Of a stretch of 64,000 bases of DNA, positions 48,701 through 64,000 are shown piece by piece. The DNA is from Plumapathes pennacea (Eukaryota > Cnidaria > Anthozoa > Antipatharia > Myriopathidae), in NCBI GenBank assembly GCA_964036295.1, contig OZ038464.1, positions 20,597,443 to 20,661,442 on the forward strand, in the 5' to 3' direction. Each line of letters begins with the position of its first letter. Within the stretch, counting starts at the first letter, position 1. The translations under genes were made by a program, and so were the position numbers. The notes beneath the pieces are model-generated. The model ran no database searches. It had not been told where the DNA came from and worked only from the letters and a program-made list of their open reading frames with translations.

Positions 48701-50345
48701 CTGTCACAGTCAGCCAGTATGCTTTCCAGTGTCTGCCGCAAGTGTTTAGAGGTGTATTCTTCCAAAACCATTGCACCTAGTATATAATTATGTAATACAT
48801 GTGTGTCAGACCTGATTTGTAAGTATAGATAATTACTCTACTAGGGATATATTGCCTTTATTTCCTTAATTTCCAATTTTCTATTTACAAAGCTGGGTTA
48901 TAGAGAAAAAAGGGGGTAAAATAATTTTTAAAATCATTGAAAATCAACTAAGATTGTTACTTATACAACTTAGCATAGTTTTGCATATCTACCTGATGGC
49001 AAACGGTCCAACCTTTCAGCAGGAAGAACCATAACAGGCTGAAATCCATGATGCCGAAGTTTCTGATTTACCTCTGCCCAGTCTGATATCACTCCAGTCT
49101 GAAAAAAATAAATCACCAAACAAATACAAATTCCATCAACTGCACTTCTCAGATAAGAACAGACATTTAATTAACAGTTACCAACAAGCCAAGAAGTTGC
49201 AAAACAACACTACACTCAGTGAGACAAAGTATAATATTATTTATTTAGTGATGCATTACAATGGTTCTGCATGCACTTACTGTTTTGGGGGGATTGTCAT
49301 GGCCATCTGCAAAACATAAACATAAATTATGTGAACTCTACTGAAATTACTGTTGGCACAGTTATTTATAATACATTAATAGTCTTTTGACATGCAGGTA
49401 ATTATTTAGTAACTCACAGAACAGAAATATAAATAGAGATTAATATACATTTACTTAAAATGTATAATATGTAATTAATAGACAAATACAGTACAAAGCG
49501 TTACATTTGCAGATCAGGAAAATATCCAAGTATAGGTAAGGACTTATTTAAGTTCTAGTGAAACTGACATTATATGACAACTTGACCTAATAACGCACCA
49601 TAAATGTCACCATAGGAGCCACTGATGGTCAACATGTCACTTGTCTCCCTATCCTGATATGAAAGCAGAATGGCATTGTGAAATCTATGAACTATAATCA
49701 CCCCCTGCTGTGGTACATGTCACAAAGTGACAGACAGACAGACAGTCACCTTAAATTTCAAATACTGTGGCTGCAGGACATGAACAATACATCCATGTCC
49801 CGATAGAATGAAAGACTACGGACACAGAAAGAAACCAGGCAATTCAAATATCTGTTGAAATCTGCTTCAGGATACCAACATGACACTCTAAAAGGGGACT
49901 AAAACAATAATTGTTATGGCTGGCTGGCATGGATTGTATCCTTACGATCATTATTATAATTGCAAGGGGTCTATATTAAATTAGCTTTGAAACTAAGGAG
50001 TAAGTATCGTATATTAAGGGACTTCTTACCCGGTCAATCGATGCAATATATTCATGCAGCTGTTTCGAAACGAAACTGATCGAGACAAATAAAGTCGAGG
50101 GGAAAAAAGATGCCCTATAAAAACGACCTTAGATAACATGCGCGAGCTAACAAAGGCATCCGAACCACACTTCTAGGTAATAATAACATTATACATGCAT
50201 GTTTTGCACTGTGTACACACTGAGCAGTTCAAAAGCAAACAACACACTGCAAACAAAGTCTTGGCACAATTGACAGCTTCAGGAAGATGACTTAGAACGG
50301 ATGATAATACAGATCTCTACTCGCCTGATCCATTTTCTGATCCAT
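42673..50345 (-). CDS. CEP70: CEP70 centrosomal protein
   Basis: Coiled-coil centrosome component, known in vertebrates to bind gamma-tubulin and support microtubule organisation and cilia. I place 22 coding exons: 50325-50345, 50030-50059, 49750-49815, 49611-49653, 49281-49306, 48993-49098, 48653-48776, 48327-48375, 47809-47856, 47221-47480, 46675-46743, 45990-46314, 45625-45713, 45311-45388, 45137-45215, 44873-44923, 44637-44735, 44371-44535, 43763-44093, 43496-43583, 43271-43350, 42673-42737. The total is 2292 nt, 763 codons, in frame. Family blocks seen: WAEVNQKLRHHGFQPV, LADCDRRQALVQELI, KRPPHKQNAVDQKVMDIID and LSTDLMPWKP. It is longer than human CEP70 (597 residues), mainly by an N-terminal extension (first five small exons) and a Ser/Pro-rich acidic insert from exon 45990-46314. 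Exon 1 uses a GC donor (GCGAGT), the least certain junction; the exact N-terminus could differ. Confidence 0.9.
42748..42785. repeat. Poly-A rich tract
   Basis: About 33 uninterrupted A within an A-rich run in the last CEP70 intron, directly beside a miniature element. Confidence 0.85.
42786..42952. mobile_element. Miniature element with GGCTACGTCCACACTA termini
   Basis: Ends GGCTACGTCCACACTACTCC and, inverted, GGCTATACGTCCACACTAAT, with CCGTTTTCG motifs inside. About 165 bp, in a CEP70 intron. Elements with these ends are widespread in animal genomes; the family name is not determined here. Confidence 0.78.
44160..44356. repeat. Degenerate CACGATCACGAACA minisatellite
   Basis: Variable-length repeats of CACGATCACGAACA/ACACACGCACACGATCACG cover most of a CEP70 intron. 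Confidence 0.8.
46842..47074. mobile_element. Palindromic miniature element in a CEP70 intron
   Basis: Arms begin TAAGCCTGGTTTCCATATAA and end with the inverted equivalent TAAAGCCTGGTTCCATATAA, with repeated TCTGACGTAAGGAT motifs in both arms. About 233 bp, non-coding. Confidence 0.82.
48281..48338 (-). repeat. 29-bp direct repeat spanning a CEP70 splice donor
   Basis: Two exact 29-bp units (48281-48309, 48310-48338), each containing ATGCAG|GTATAAC on the minus strand. The first donor read by the gene (exon end 48327) keeps the frame; the second lies 29 bases further into the intron. Confidence 0.88.
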
Positions 50346-50583
50346 GGTCTCCATCAAGATTCTTCGAGTGTTTCTTGTTCCCCAGTAGACGTTGAAATAA
50401 TCAAAATTGGAGCCGCCATTTTGTTGTTTGAGCCCAGGCTCCGCGGTTTGCATGCCAAATATGGGGCCTCGGTTACCTCGGTTTCAAACTGAGAAACAGG
50501 CGGGAAAGTGCAGCCAATCAGAAAACGAGCAATATTTTGAAGCACTTCAGATTTCGAAGTTGCACGTGTGTTGATACTCAAAA
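50346..50583. promoter_or_regulatory. Bidirectional promoter between CEP70 and ATIC
   Basis: Only 238 bp separate the two start codons, so both promoters and 5' UTRs overlap here. It contains CCAATCAG near 50512, GCCATTTTG-type sequences and no clear TATA box, as in many housekeeping bidirectional promoters. Confidence 0.72.
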
Positions 50584-53361
50584 ATGGCGGCGGCATCGGG
50601 AGCTGGAAATCTTGGTAAGATCTCCTTTCCTGTACCCATTTAAACTTATGTGCTCAGTGTAGTCGTTCAAACACTCATATTTCTGTAGATCTGTAAATTT
50701 ATACAGTTCCGAACGTAAATTCCGTGAGACCGCAAGAGCTTCATGATATTCGGCTCGTTTGAATTGTGGGGACCACAGATCAATTCCACGTCATCAATTT
50801 ATCGCAGAGGCACGAGATTTCGGGTATTTTCGAGTTATCTAAGGAGTTGAACCTGTCATGTCATAAATCTTACAGCAAACAGTTCGCCACGAAAAAACAG
50901 TTCCTAAATTACAATGCCAATGAAATGTACATATTTTGAGAAAATTGAACACGTGATTCGGCGGCTTCCGGTAGACGATCTCCAGCTGCTAGTTTTTTCT
51001 ACCAAAGTTTCAATTTTTAGATGTCTGCTGTATTTCTGTACAATGGTGTTAACAGTGAGGGGGAGGGTTATTGCCCCCATTGGCCATCCTATGTATCAGG
51101 TCGTCATATTTAAGAGCTTCCAGGTGTTAGTACTTGACTTCAGAAATATATTAAATTGAGTGCTTTATTGTTTTTAAATATCACATTATCCTTATGTTGA
51201 CCAGTATTCCTACAGTCAAATCCTCCGTCAATCCACCACCTCACATTAATTTACCAAGTAATTGTTTTAATTATTGAAATATTTTATATTTTCAATGTGT
51301 TTATCACGCAGCATTGCTTAGTGTCTCCAATAAAGAGGGTTTGGTGGAATTCGCCAAGAAGCTCAGTGGATTTGGTTTCACTTTGATTGCATCTGGAGGA
51401 ACAGCAGGTGCTATCCGCAATGCAGGAATTCCTGTAAAGTGAGTATTGCTGCTGCCCAAAAAAATTAGTTTCTTGTTTTTGTACCATAAAATTATCTATT
51501 ATGTTTGATTTGAGTTTTTGTATTCGATGGGAATAAAGTGATTTGGGTGTGATATACTGAGTGGTAAAGAAAACAATGTAATCAGGGCCTTGCTTTCTAT
51601 ATAAAATGAATAAATGTTTGTATAGCGCAGTTGCCAGTCAGCTGTTCAGACTCACACATTTTGATAAGGGAAGGTTGCATGTGGGAAATACTGTCCCATC
51701 CTGTCTCTCTTTGTTCATCCAGGGATGTGTCAGAGGTGACAGGTGCTCCTGAAATGTTAGGAGGGAGAGTCAAGACTCTACACCCAGCTGTACATGGAGG
51801 TATTGATCTTCCCGACTGATTTATTCTGGAAATGTCTCTCCAATGAAGGGCATTAGGATGACAAAAAAAAAAGAAGAGTGAGGGGGAGGGGTGGAGGAGT
51901 GATAGAGACTCTCCTTACACTACCTCTTGTAGGATGTGAACTCCATCTGGCTGTAAAAAGAGGAACACCTATAGAGTCCTTACAAATTTCAAAGTACAAA
52001 ACTAATACCACAAAATAATATATAGTCACTATCCTGGCTTGTAGATTTAAAATTCCCCCTTGTGCATGCTTTCTATGTGTACATATAGAACTATTCACAT
52101 TGATATGGAAATACACAGCTCCCTTGCAGAGACCTTAAATTTAAAAAAAATTCATGGGGAAGGCTCAATCAAGGAGTCTGGGCCCCACTCGGTCAGCAAG
52201 GAAAAAGGCTGTGAACGAGAAATAGATCTCATGGGGTGGGGTCAAATTGGCAAGCTAAAATTTGTATAACACAGCAATTTCCATTTCTGAAAGAGAAGGT
52301 AAGAGCTCATTTGTTTTTAATAATTAAACTCCTAAATAATTCTGTCTGCCTTATTAGGAATCCTTGCCAGAGTTACAGACAGTGACAAGGATGACATGCA
52401 GAAACAAGGCTACGAGTACATCAGGTACTTATATCATATGCCATGCTTTATGATGCAGAGTGTACAGCGTTAGTATGACATTGTTCTAGTTTTGCCTGTA
52501 AATTATGTAGTTTTAATGTTGTAACTAATTTGTTGCCCCATGAACCATCTAGTATTAAGGTGCTGATATTTTCCCCCTAGGATTGTGGCATGTAATTTGT
52601 ACCCATTTGTGAAGACTGTAGCCAAAGAGGGTGTGACAGTGGGAGAGGCTGTGGAGCAAATTGATATTGGTGAGTCTACTAATTATATAATGTCTAATCT
52701 CAAGTATCGGTTTCCAGTGTCATAAAGCAGAGTAGTAAGGTATGTTTAAATGTATATGCAGGATTTTTTATACATTTGGCTTTTGCATTTGGAAGAAACA
52801 AAAGGCCACAAGTACATGAGATTTGTCAGCAGTTGTAAAGCAAGAAAATGTACCATTTTCAGGAAAATATACATTCCTTTTCTTTCCACAGGTGGGGTGA
52901 CTTTGCTGCGAGCTGCAGCTAAGAATCATGCCAGAGTTACTGTTGTATGTGATCCTGCAGACTATGACAAGTGAGGATGTTACATGTGCTACAGCATGAC
53001 TGTCTTTTCTTACAAAAGATTGCTTTTACATTTTTAAATGTGCTTTTTTGGTTATTTCATCAGGCATTTCTCTGAGAGATAGAGTACAAAGTAGTATATA
53101 GTACTTATGGAATTAAGGAACTAAAAAATCATTATTTTAATCTAAGCCTCTCAGGACCACTCAGAAATCTTTTTAGGACATCTTCTTGATATGCCCATTA
53201 GGGTTTCGTGAGTTTCTGCTCCAAATTATCATAACTATTGTAGCACAAAAGATATCTATTAAGGTACGAGGCAAATAAACTATATTATTATTATAATTTT
53301 AATATTATGATTATTATGATTATTATTATTATTATTATTGTTTTATTATTATCATCATTGT

Positions 53362-53393
<32 letters not shown>

Positions 53394-56300
53394 AATTATT
53401 ACACACTGAGTGACAGTCAGACTGACTTGCATGATAACATTTCAATAACTTGTAGGGTTGCACAGGAAATGGCTGCTGGTGATGCTCAGGACACAACCCT
53501 TGAAACCAGGAAGTCCCTTGCACTCAAAGTATGGATCATTTTCATATCAAGTCTGATATTTCAACTTAGTCTAATTTGTAACTACTTTATATTTCATTCT
53601 TTGCGCAGGCTTTCAATCATACTGCCGGTTATGACATCGCCATATCAAACTACTTCCGGGAGCAGTACAGTCAGGGTGTGTCACAGCTGCCGTTGCGTTA
53701 CGGAATGAACCCTCATCAGAAACCGGCCCAGCTGTTCACCACTGAAGCCCAGCTACCTGTCACCGTACTGAACGGAGCGCCAGGATTTATCAACCTGTGT
53801 GATGCGTTCAACTCTTGGCAACTTGTGAGGGTACGTGTGGATATCAAAAGGTGGACAAGTCAGGGTTCACAATAGGATGTTTCGCTTCTTATTAACGCTC
53901 GCCCACTCTTCAGCGACTTATTTTTGACTGTCTCACGATTTTTGATCGCGGTCATTAATTTTTTGCGAATGTTGCGAACGTATAACTACAGGCCTCCTTT
54001 TCTCTCCGTGATCGTGTGGGCAAGTGAAATGAACGCTAGCGAAGCGAGACTGGATGCCGCATACGATCTTGGAGAGAAAAAGAGGAAACTATGAAGAGTA
54101 TAAACTTCATAACGAAACTACCATTTCCTGCTTTCAAAGAGACACTGGAGTTTAGATAAACTATTTACAAGGAGAATTATGACGTGAAGCAAACACGTGC
54201 CAGAGCCTGACAAAGTCCATGAGGCGCAAATGCTGATACTAAGTCGATCTTCATATGACTCGCTCCACTTGACTTTTATCTTTCTCGTCATTGCATCACA
54301 CAGGAGTTACAGCAGGCGTCGAACATACCGGCTGCAGCCTCTTTCAAACACGTGAGCCCAGCCGGAGCGGCGGTGGGTGTAATGCTAAGTAAAGAGCAAG
54401 CCAAGCTGTGCATGGTGGAAGACTTGCTAGACACCCTGACCCCTCTGGCGTGCGCTTATGCTCGTGCGAGAGGTGCTGACAGGATGTCTTCTTTCGGTGA
54501 CTGGGTGGCATTGTCTGACGTGTGTGACCTGCCAACTGCCAAGATCATTTCAAGGGAGGTGCGTACTCACTTATGTTCCTTTGATCACTAAAAATGAGAT
54601 CTTTAAAAATGAGATGTTTTTGCGTCGCGTTGCATGGTCACCACTAGAATGACATCCAACCAAAAAAGATGATCTGATAAGATATCAAAGAGCGATTCAT
54701 AACGTTTTAGCTTCTTTTGTTGTATATTCGGGAAATGAGGCGTAGTCTCAAATCGCAAAACCTTAAAAAAAAGTCAAATCTTGTCCGCATGCAGTTTACT
54801 GACTTGTATACCTCGCGCTTCTATAACCTGTTTGATCTGTTCGACTTGTTTGCTAGGTTTCAGATGGAATCATTGCTCCGGGATACAAAGATGAAGCTCT
54901 AGAGGTTTTGAAAAAGAAGAAAGGGGGAAAGTACTGCGTCCTTCAGGTAAACACCAGTTGTCTGGAAGAATGCAGAATAGTCAGGAGATAGTCTGCAGGA
55001 AAGTCAGCAAGTGCTCATAACAACAAATGTCGCAGTTCCCATCTTTAGGTTACGGACCACATCATAGCAGTGGAAAGCCATGCAAAACCCCTCAAACTAT
55101 TTAAAAAGTATTTAATTTAATTGTCGTTTCTTTTTTGTGATTGAAAAATATAGAATAACCAATACGCGCGGCACTAGATTTTGAACACACATCCTTAGAT
55201 AATCTTCTTTCCACGGTACTTCAATGGTTAAATTATATTCCTCAATCAAATTCTTTATGAATTGGTTAGAATTGCACTTTTAGATGACGTCTTTTCAGTT
55301 GTACGGGAACTCCGTTTTAAATAAACTTGTGTCTTATTCAGATGGACCCCGCGTTCGAGCCCGCTGTTATGGAGACCCGCACCTTATTTGGTCTGCAGAT
55401 GGAACAGCTCAGAAACAATGCTAAGATAGACGGGGACCTCTTCAAGAACGTCGTCTCCAAGAAGAAGGAAGTGAGCGCCTGAATTAATTCCTTTTGCCCT
55501 TCCTCTTGTCCTTTCCTTGTCTTAACCCTAACCTTAACCCTAACGTTTTTTGTTTTGTTTTTATTTTTTGTTTTGTTTTTATTTCTTTTCTTTTCTTTTT
55601 GTGTCGCATATGTTGTCTTTTTTTTTTTTTTTTTTTGGCCTATTTTCAACAATTATATTTCAACGTGTTTGTTTGTTTATTTACTTATTGATACGTTTAT
55701 TTGTTTGTTTGTTTTACTACCCACTACAGCTTCCTGAGAGTGCCGTGAGAGATCTGATCGTCTCCAGCATAGCTTTGAAGTATACCCAGTCCAACTCGGT
55801 TTGTTATGCTAAAGATGGCCAGGTTAGAACTAATGTTATTTGTTTGTCTGTTTGTCACTTCCTTTTGTCAGTCTCACACTACACACTAATATTGACGATG
55901 CATCGATATATGGCTTACTGACGGCAGCTGTGTAATAATATCAGTGAAACACGTGTGAGTGCCTCTGGTCGTCTTATGTTGTTGTTATTTTGACGTAGGT
56001 AATTGGCATAGGTGCTGGTCAACAGTCCCGTATCCACTGCACACGTCTGGCTGGAGACAAGGCAAACAACTGGTGAGCTGTTCACGAAATTGTTTCTTGG
56101 TTTTTGAAAATTTGTGCAAAACAAGTGAAATTACGTCGCTATTACAATTATTCATGCAATCCACAGCTTTCCCTCATTTTGGTATACCTCTTAGTTCAAA
56201 CAAACTATCGGGGCTCACAGGTTAAATGATATCCGTATTCACGGGCTATTAGAGCAGCCTCGGTATCGCACGGCTTTATTAGGCTCTGTTACTTATCGGA

Positions 56301-57665
56301 ATGTTTCTTTCAGGTGGCTTCGTCAACACCCCAGAGTACTTGGGATGGTCTTCAAGAAGGTGAGAAAAAAAAAAAAAAAAAAACTAAAGAGAACTTCTGC
56401 TTAAAACGATGAGGCACAGACAGACCTAAGGTGATGTTACACGAGACGATTTTTGACAACGATTTTTCGCGCAACACGTACAATTTTTTAGCTTAGCGCT
56501 TTGGCTTCAACTCCAAAAACATGGCGAAACTTCGCCAGTTTTGCTGTACCGACTAACTGATCGACCAACCGTCTCAGGGCTTGACTGATTGGCTGTTTTA
56601 TTTCAATGTTATCGTGAAACGAGTCGTCTTCTGTAAGCTGATTATAATTTTTTAACATATTTCTTAGGGAGTTAAGCGAGCAGAGATGTCTAACGCAATC
56701 GACGTTTTTGTCAATGGAACTGTTGGTCAGGTACGTGCACCAGGGCACACTACGCGTTGCCTTACACAAAGCTGCTTTTGGAATGATAGCTTGTCACTGA
56801 ACGTTAAACTAATTGCCCGCTGTTTGCGTGAGTAGGCAAGTGGCAATGGGTTTTCTTGCACTGCTGATTCGTCTCTTTCTCAACAAACCAATCGCAAGTT
56901 ACTTCATGCTTCACTAGCAAGATTACGCCATATTCATTTTTAGGATACTGACAAGGCATCATGGGAAGCTATGTTTGAAAATCCGCCAGCTCTCTTTACC
57001 CAGGTCAGTATTTTTTTCCTCTTCTGCAAATTTTGCCCCCCACCCCCAACGTTTCTGAGTTTCCCGTAGTGCCTTTCCTCGTACTTGTAAGAAAATCCTT
57101 CATGTATTATTCCTCCGACTGCGTTTTTGCTTCTTGCTGATTAATTCTGTTGCTAGGCTGAGAGAGAGGAGTGGGTCAAAGAATTGAAAGGCGTCGCCCT
57201 CAGCTCAGACGCCTTCTTCCCGTTCAGAGACAACATTGACCGAGCAGCTCAGGTAATGACAGCGCACTGGCCTTTTATTCGTGTCGTGTCGTGTCGTGTC
57301 GCTCTGCGTTTTGTCCCTAGTCTGCCATTTTTTTTTTTTTTGTTTCTTCTCCTCTTTTTTGCTTTACTTTGATCTTTTGCTCTACACTTTGCTCATCTCT
57401 TCCCTGCTTTGTTCTGTTCTATTCTCCATTTCTCCGCTTTGCTATGCTCTAGTCTATTGGGCTATGCTGGGCTGTTTCCTATTACGCGGCTTTGAAATTT
57501 GCTTTCGTGCAGTGATCTGAACTGACTTCTCTTTTTTGTTCTCAGAGTGGAGTGGAATTCATTGCCAGTCCTGCCGGGTCTGTCGGAGACGACGTTTGTG
57601 TGCAGGCAGCGGATACACACGGTATCACCATGGTACACACCAACATCCGCCTCTTCCATCACTAG
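50584..57665 (+). CDS. ATIC: ATIC / PurH bifunctional purine biosynthesis enzyme
   Basis: Catalyses the last two steps of de novo IMP synthesis: AICAR formylation with 10-formyl-THF, then IMP cyclisation, in the cytosol. I place 18 exons: 50584-50614, 51312-51438, 51723-51799, 52358-52424, 52581-52669, 52892-52970, 53456-53528, 53609-53830, 54304-54558, 54857-54946, 55342-55470, 55730-55822, 55999-56072, 56314-56359, 56668-56730, 56944-57003, 57157-57252, 57546-57665. The total is 1791 nt, 596 codons, in frame (human 592). The N-terminal MGS-fold cyclohydrolase domain shows [15 protein letters not shown] and GGRVKTLHP (Lys70, equivalent to human Lys66). The transformylase domain has the catalytic pair in [11 protein letters not shown] (Lys270-His271, equivalent to human Lys266-His267) and the end [13 protein letters not shown]. 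Every expected block is present, so it appears functional. Confidence 0.98.
53305..53400. repeat. (ATT)n microsatellite in an ATIC intron
   Basis: About 95 bp of nearly pure ATT/ATTG repeats upstream of exon 53456-53528. Confidence 0.9.
55525..55545. repeat. Short interstitial telomere-like repeat
   Basis: AACCCTAACCTTAACCCTAA, an imperfect three-unit run of the CCCTAA (TTAGGG) telomeric motif, in an ATIC intron beside T-rich simple sequence. Confidence 0.6.
56429..56490. mobile_element. Fragment of a GTGATGTTACACGAGACGA-type miniature element
   Basis: One recognisable end, GTGATGTTACACGAGACGAT followed by TTTTTGACAACGATTTTTCG, without the matching opposite end nearby. Probably a truncated copy. 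Confidence 0.4.
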
Positions 57666-57830
57666 ACTCAGCAAGCTGACTGAGGATAAAATAGAGTCCA
57701 AGTTTATATTTCAGGGTACATGTAATTTACGTGCCTGTGCGCATACTTTGTTGTAAAACGTGTGGGGAAAAGTATGACTTGTACCCAGAAAGAAGAATAA
57801 TCGAGACCTGGCACTTACATTGGCTAGAAA

Positions 57831-57836
57831 AATAAA
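57831..57836 (+). terminator. Candidate polyadenylation signal of ATIC
   Basis: AATAAA 166 bp after the ATIC stop codon, followed by a GTTTTGTTTTC stretch. Confidence 0.58.
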
Positions 57837-58474
57837 ATGTTTTGTTTTCCTGAGGGAAATAGATGTTTGAGAATTCAGGGCAGTTTTTGTTTATTTTATG
57901 CTTGATCTCAAGAGCGAACTTCTCGTAAGTGGAAACTAAATTGAACCGAACCGACGGAGGTCTTTTTACGTCAACATCGCTATCACGACTAAACAACATA
58001 GCCCTGTGTCTTGGCTACTCAATAGAAAGTTTAAAACTGCCGTATTTCTGCTATGTTTTTCAACACCAGAAAGCTTTCTTAGGTAAGTCAATTAACGTAG
58101 CAATAAGCTCCAATTACTTCAGAATTTGCTTCCTTTAGCAAACGAGACGTGTATGCTAGGTCATGTGACTTTGCGGTTTGCGGACCTGAGTATACGTCAA
58201 TCTTAAACTGCCTAATTACTCCCTCATAATGGTTCATTAGATATTTCAACTCTACTTTTCCTTTTTAACTGAGGCACAGTTTTTCCTTGAAGTTTTGCTC
58301 AGAGTTCAGTGTTCAAAGCTAATCAAGGACTAACTAAAAGCGTTCTCTCGATCAAGGTTATCGTGGCGACGAAAGTCCTATTTTTTGCCAACTGAAAAGC
58401 TTATTTTCGACTAGAACGTGTAAGGGAAACCTTGTTTGAGAGAAATAACCCGGTAGCCAAGCAGGCTAGAAGAC
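57837..58474. other. Intergenic region between ATIC and the collagen gene
   Basis: About 640 bp with no coding frame of note, no RNA gene and no clear repeat, up to the dispersed repeat at 58475. Confidence 0.55.
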
Positions 58475-58635
58475 GCATTTCAATTGCATCGGCAGTGTCG
58501 TGTTTGATATTTGATATATTTATGATCAGCATTGTTTTGGAGAAATGGACGACAAACCTCGGAGAGGGTTAGGTCAGCTAAAACCGTTTTAGCTAATTCT
58601 CAATCGGACAGTATCCAACATGAACGTCCATTAGA
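58475..58635 (+). repeat. Dispersed repeat, direct copy upstream of collagen exon 1
   Basis: About 160 bp that recurs inverted at 59742-59908, sharing TTTTGGAGAAATGGACGACA and AACCGTTTTAGCT blocks; a partial direct copy is at 59505-59600. Non-coding; likely a decayed miniature element family. Confidence 0.75.
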
Positions 58636-58991
58636 CCGGGATTGAGTAGTTAAGAAATCGGTCAAATTTTAAGTCGTTTAGTGGTGATAGTTGTGTTGAC
58701 TGTAAAAAGGCCTAGCTCGGACAGTTTGGTTCAATTTGGTTTCCGCTTGCGGGAAGTTAGCCTGTTGTCGGGGTAAATCCACTGAAGTAATCCAGGCTTA
58801 ACGTACTTGCATTGAACAACTGGCTCGTCACCGACTTTCTTATACCGCCTCAGATCGAATTTCTGTCGGCAGAGCTACTTGTGGAGCGCGAGCCAATGAA
58901 AACAGCTCTGGAGTTAACTAAGTTGACTAGGTAAGGTACTCGCTCCCAGTTCCTTATTTAATGAGGTGAAACGATTCAGCTGAATGCTAGC

Positions 58992-64000
<5,009 letters not shown>

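Overview
This is a eukaryotic (animal) nuclear window. The genes are intron-rich with GT-AG splice sites, there are many short non-autonomous transposons, an (AT)n and poly-A rich background, and the proteins are metazoan (DHX8, NFX1, SEM1, CEP70, ATIC, a transmembrane collagen, a homeobox factor). Cnidarian-style features, namely a rhodopsin-family GPCR fossil with an S-Y-E-R-Y motif and abundant palindromic miniature elements, suggest an anthozoan, probably a stony coral. That placement is inference; the sequence alone does not name the species.

Layout, left to right. 0.4-3.2 kb: a two-exon NK-like/ANTP-class homeobox gene (-). 3.2-12.2 kb: a gene-poor spacer with an 87-bp triplicated repeat and a tRNA-Gln(TTG). 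12.2-25.1 kb: DHX8/PRP22 spliceosomal helicase (-), reconstructed as 29 coding exons of 1363 codons. It carries an internal tandem duplication that doubles its S1 RNA-binding domain. 25.1-26.0 kb: a divergent promoter containing a CCAAT-rich miniature transposon. 26.0-37.5 kb: NFX1 zinc-finger regulator (+), 26 coding exons and 1252 codons, with a GPCR pseudogene, miniature elements and a tRNA-derived SINE-like element in its last intron. 38.6-41.2 kb: SEM1/DSS1 proteasome subunit (-), 3 exons and 76 codons. 42.7-50.3 kb: CEP70 centrosomal protein (-), 22 coding exons and 763 codons. A 238-bp head-to-head promoter separates it from ATIC (+, 50.6-57.7 kb), the bifunctional purine enzyme, 18 exons and 596 codons. 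59.0 kb to the end: the 5' part of a transmembrane (type II) collagen (+), cut by the window edge.

For DHX8, NFX1, CEP70, ATIC, SEM1 and the homeobox gene, hand-placed splice sites keep frame from ATG to stop, which strongly supports the models. The genes are mostly housekeeping (splicing, proteasome, centrosome, purine synthesis) and do not form an operon. The shared logic is two head-to-head pairs, DHX8/NFX1 and CEP70/ATIC, that probably share bidirectional promoters.

I found no phage, plasmid, CRISPR or defence system. The strongest novelty is the in-frame duplication giving DHX8 two S1 domains. Next come the transmembrane collagen with a furin-like site, a set of miniature transposons (two with apparent 6-bp target duplications), and several micro-duplications that span splice sites.
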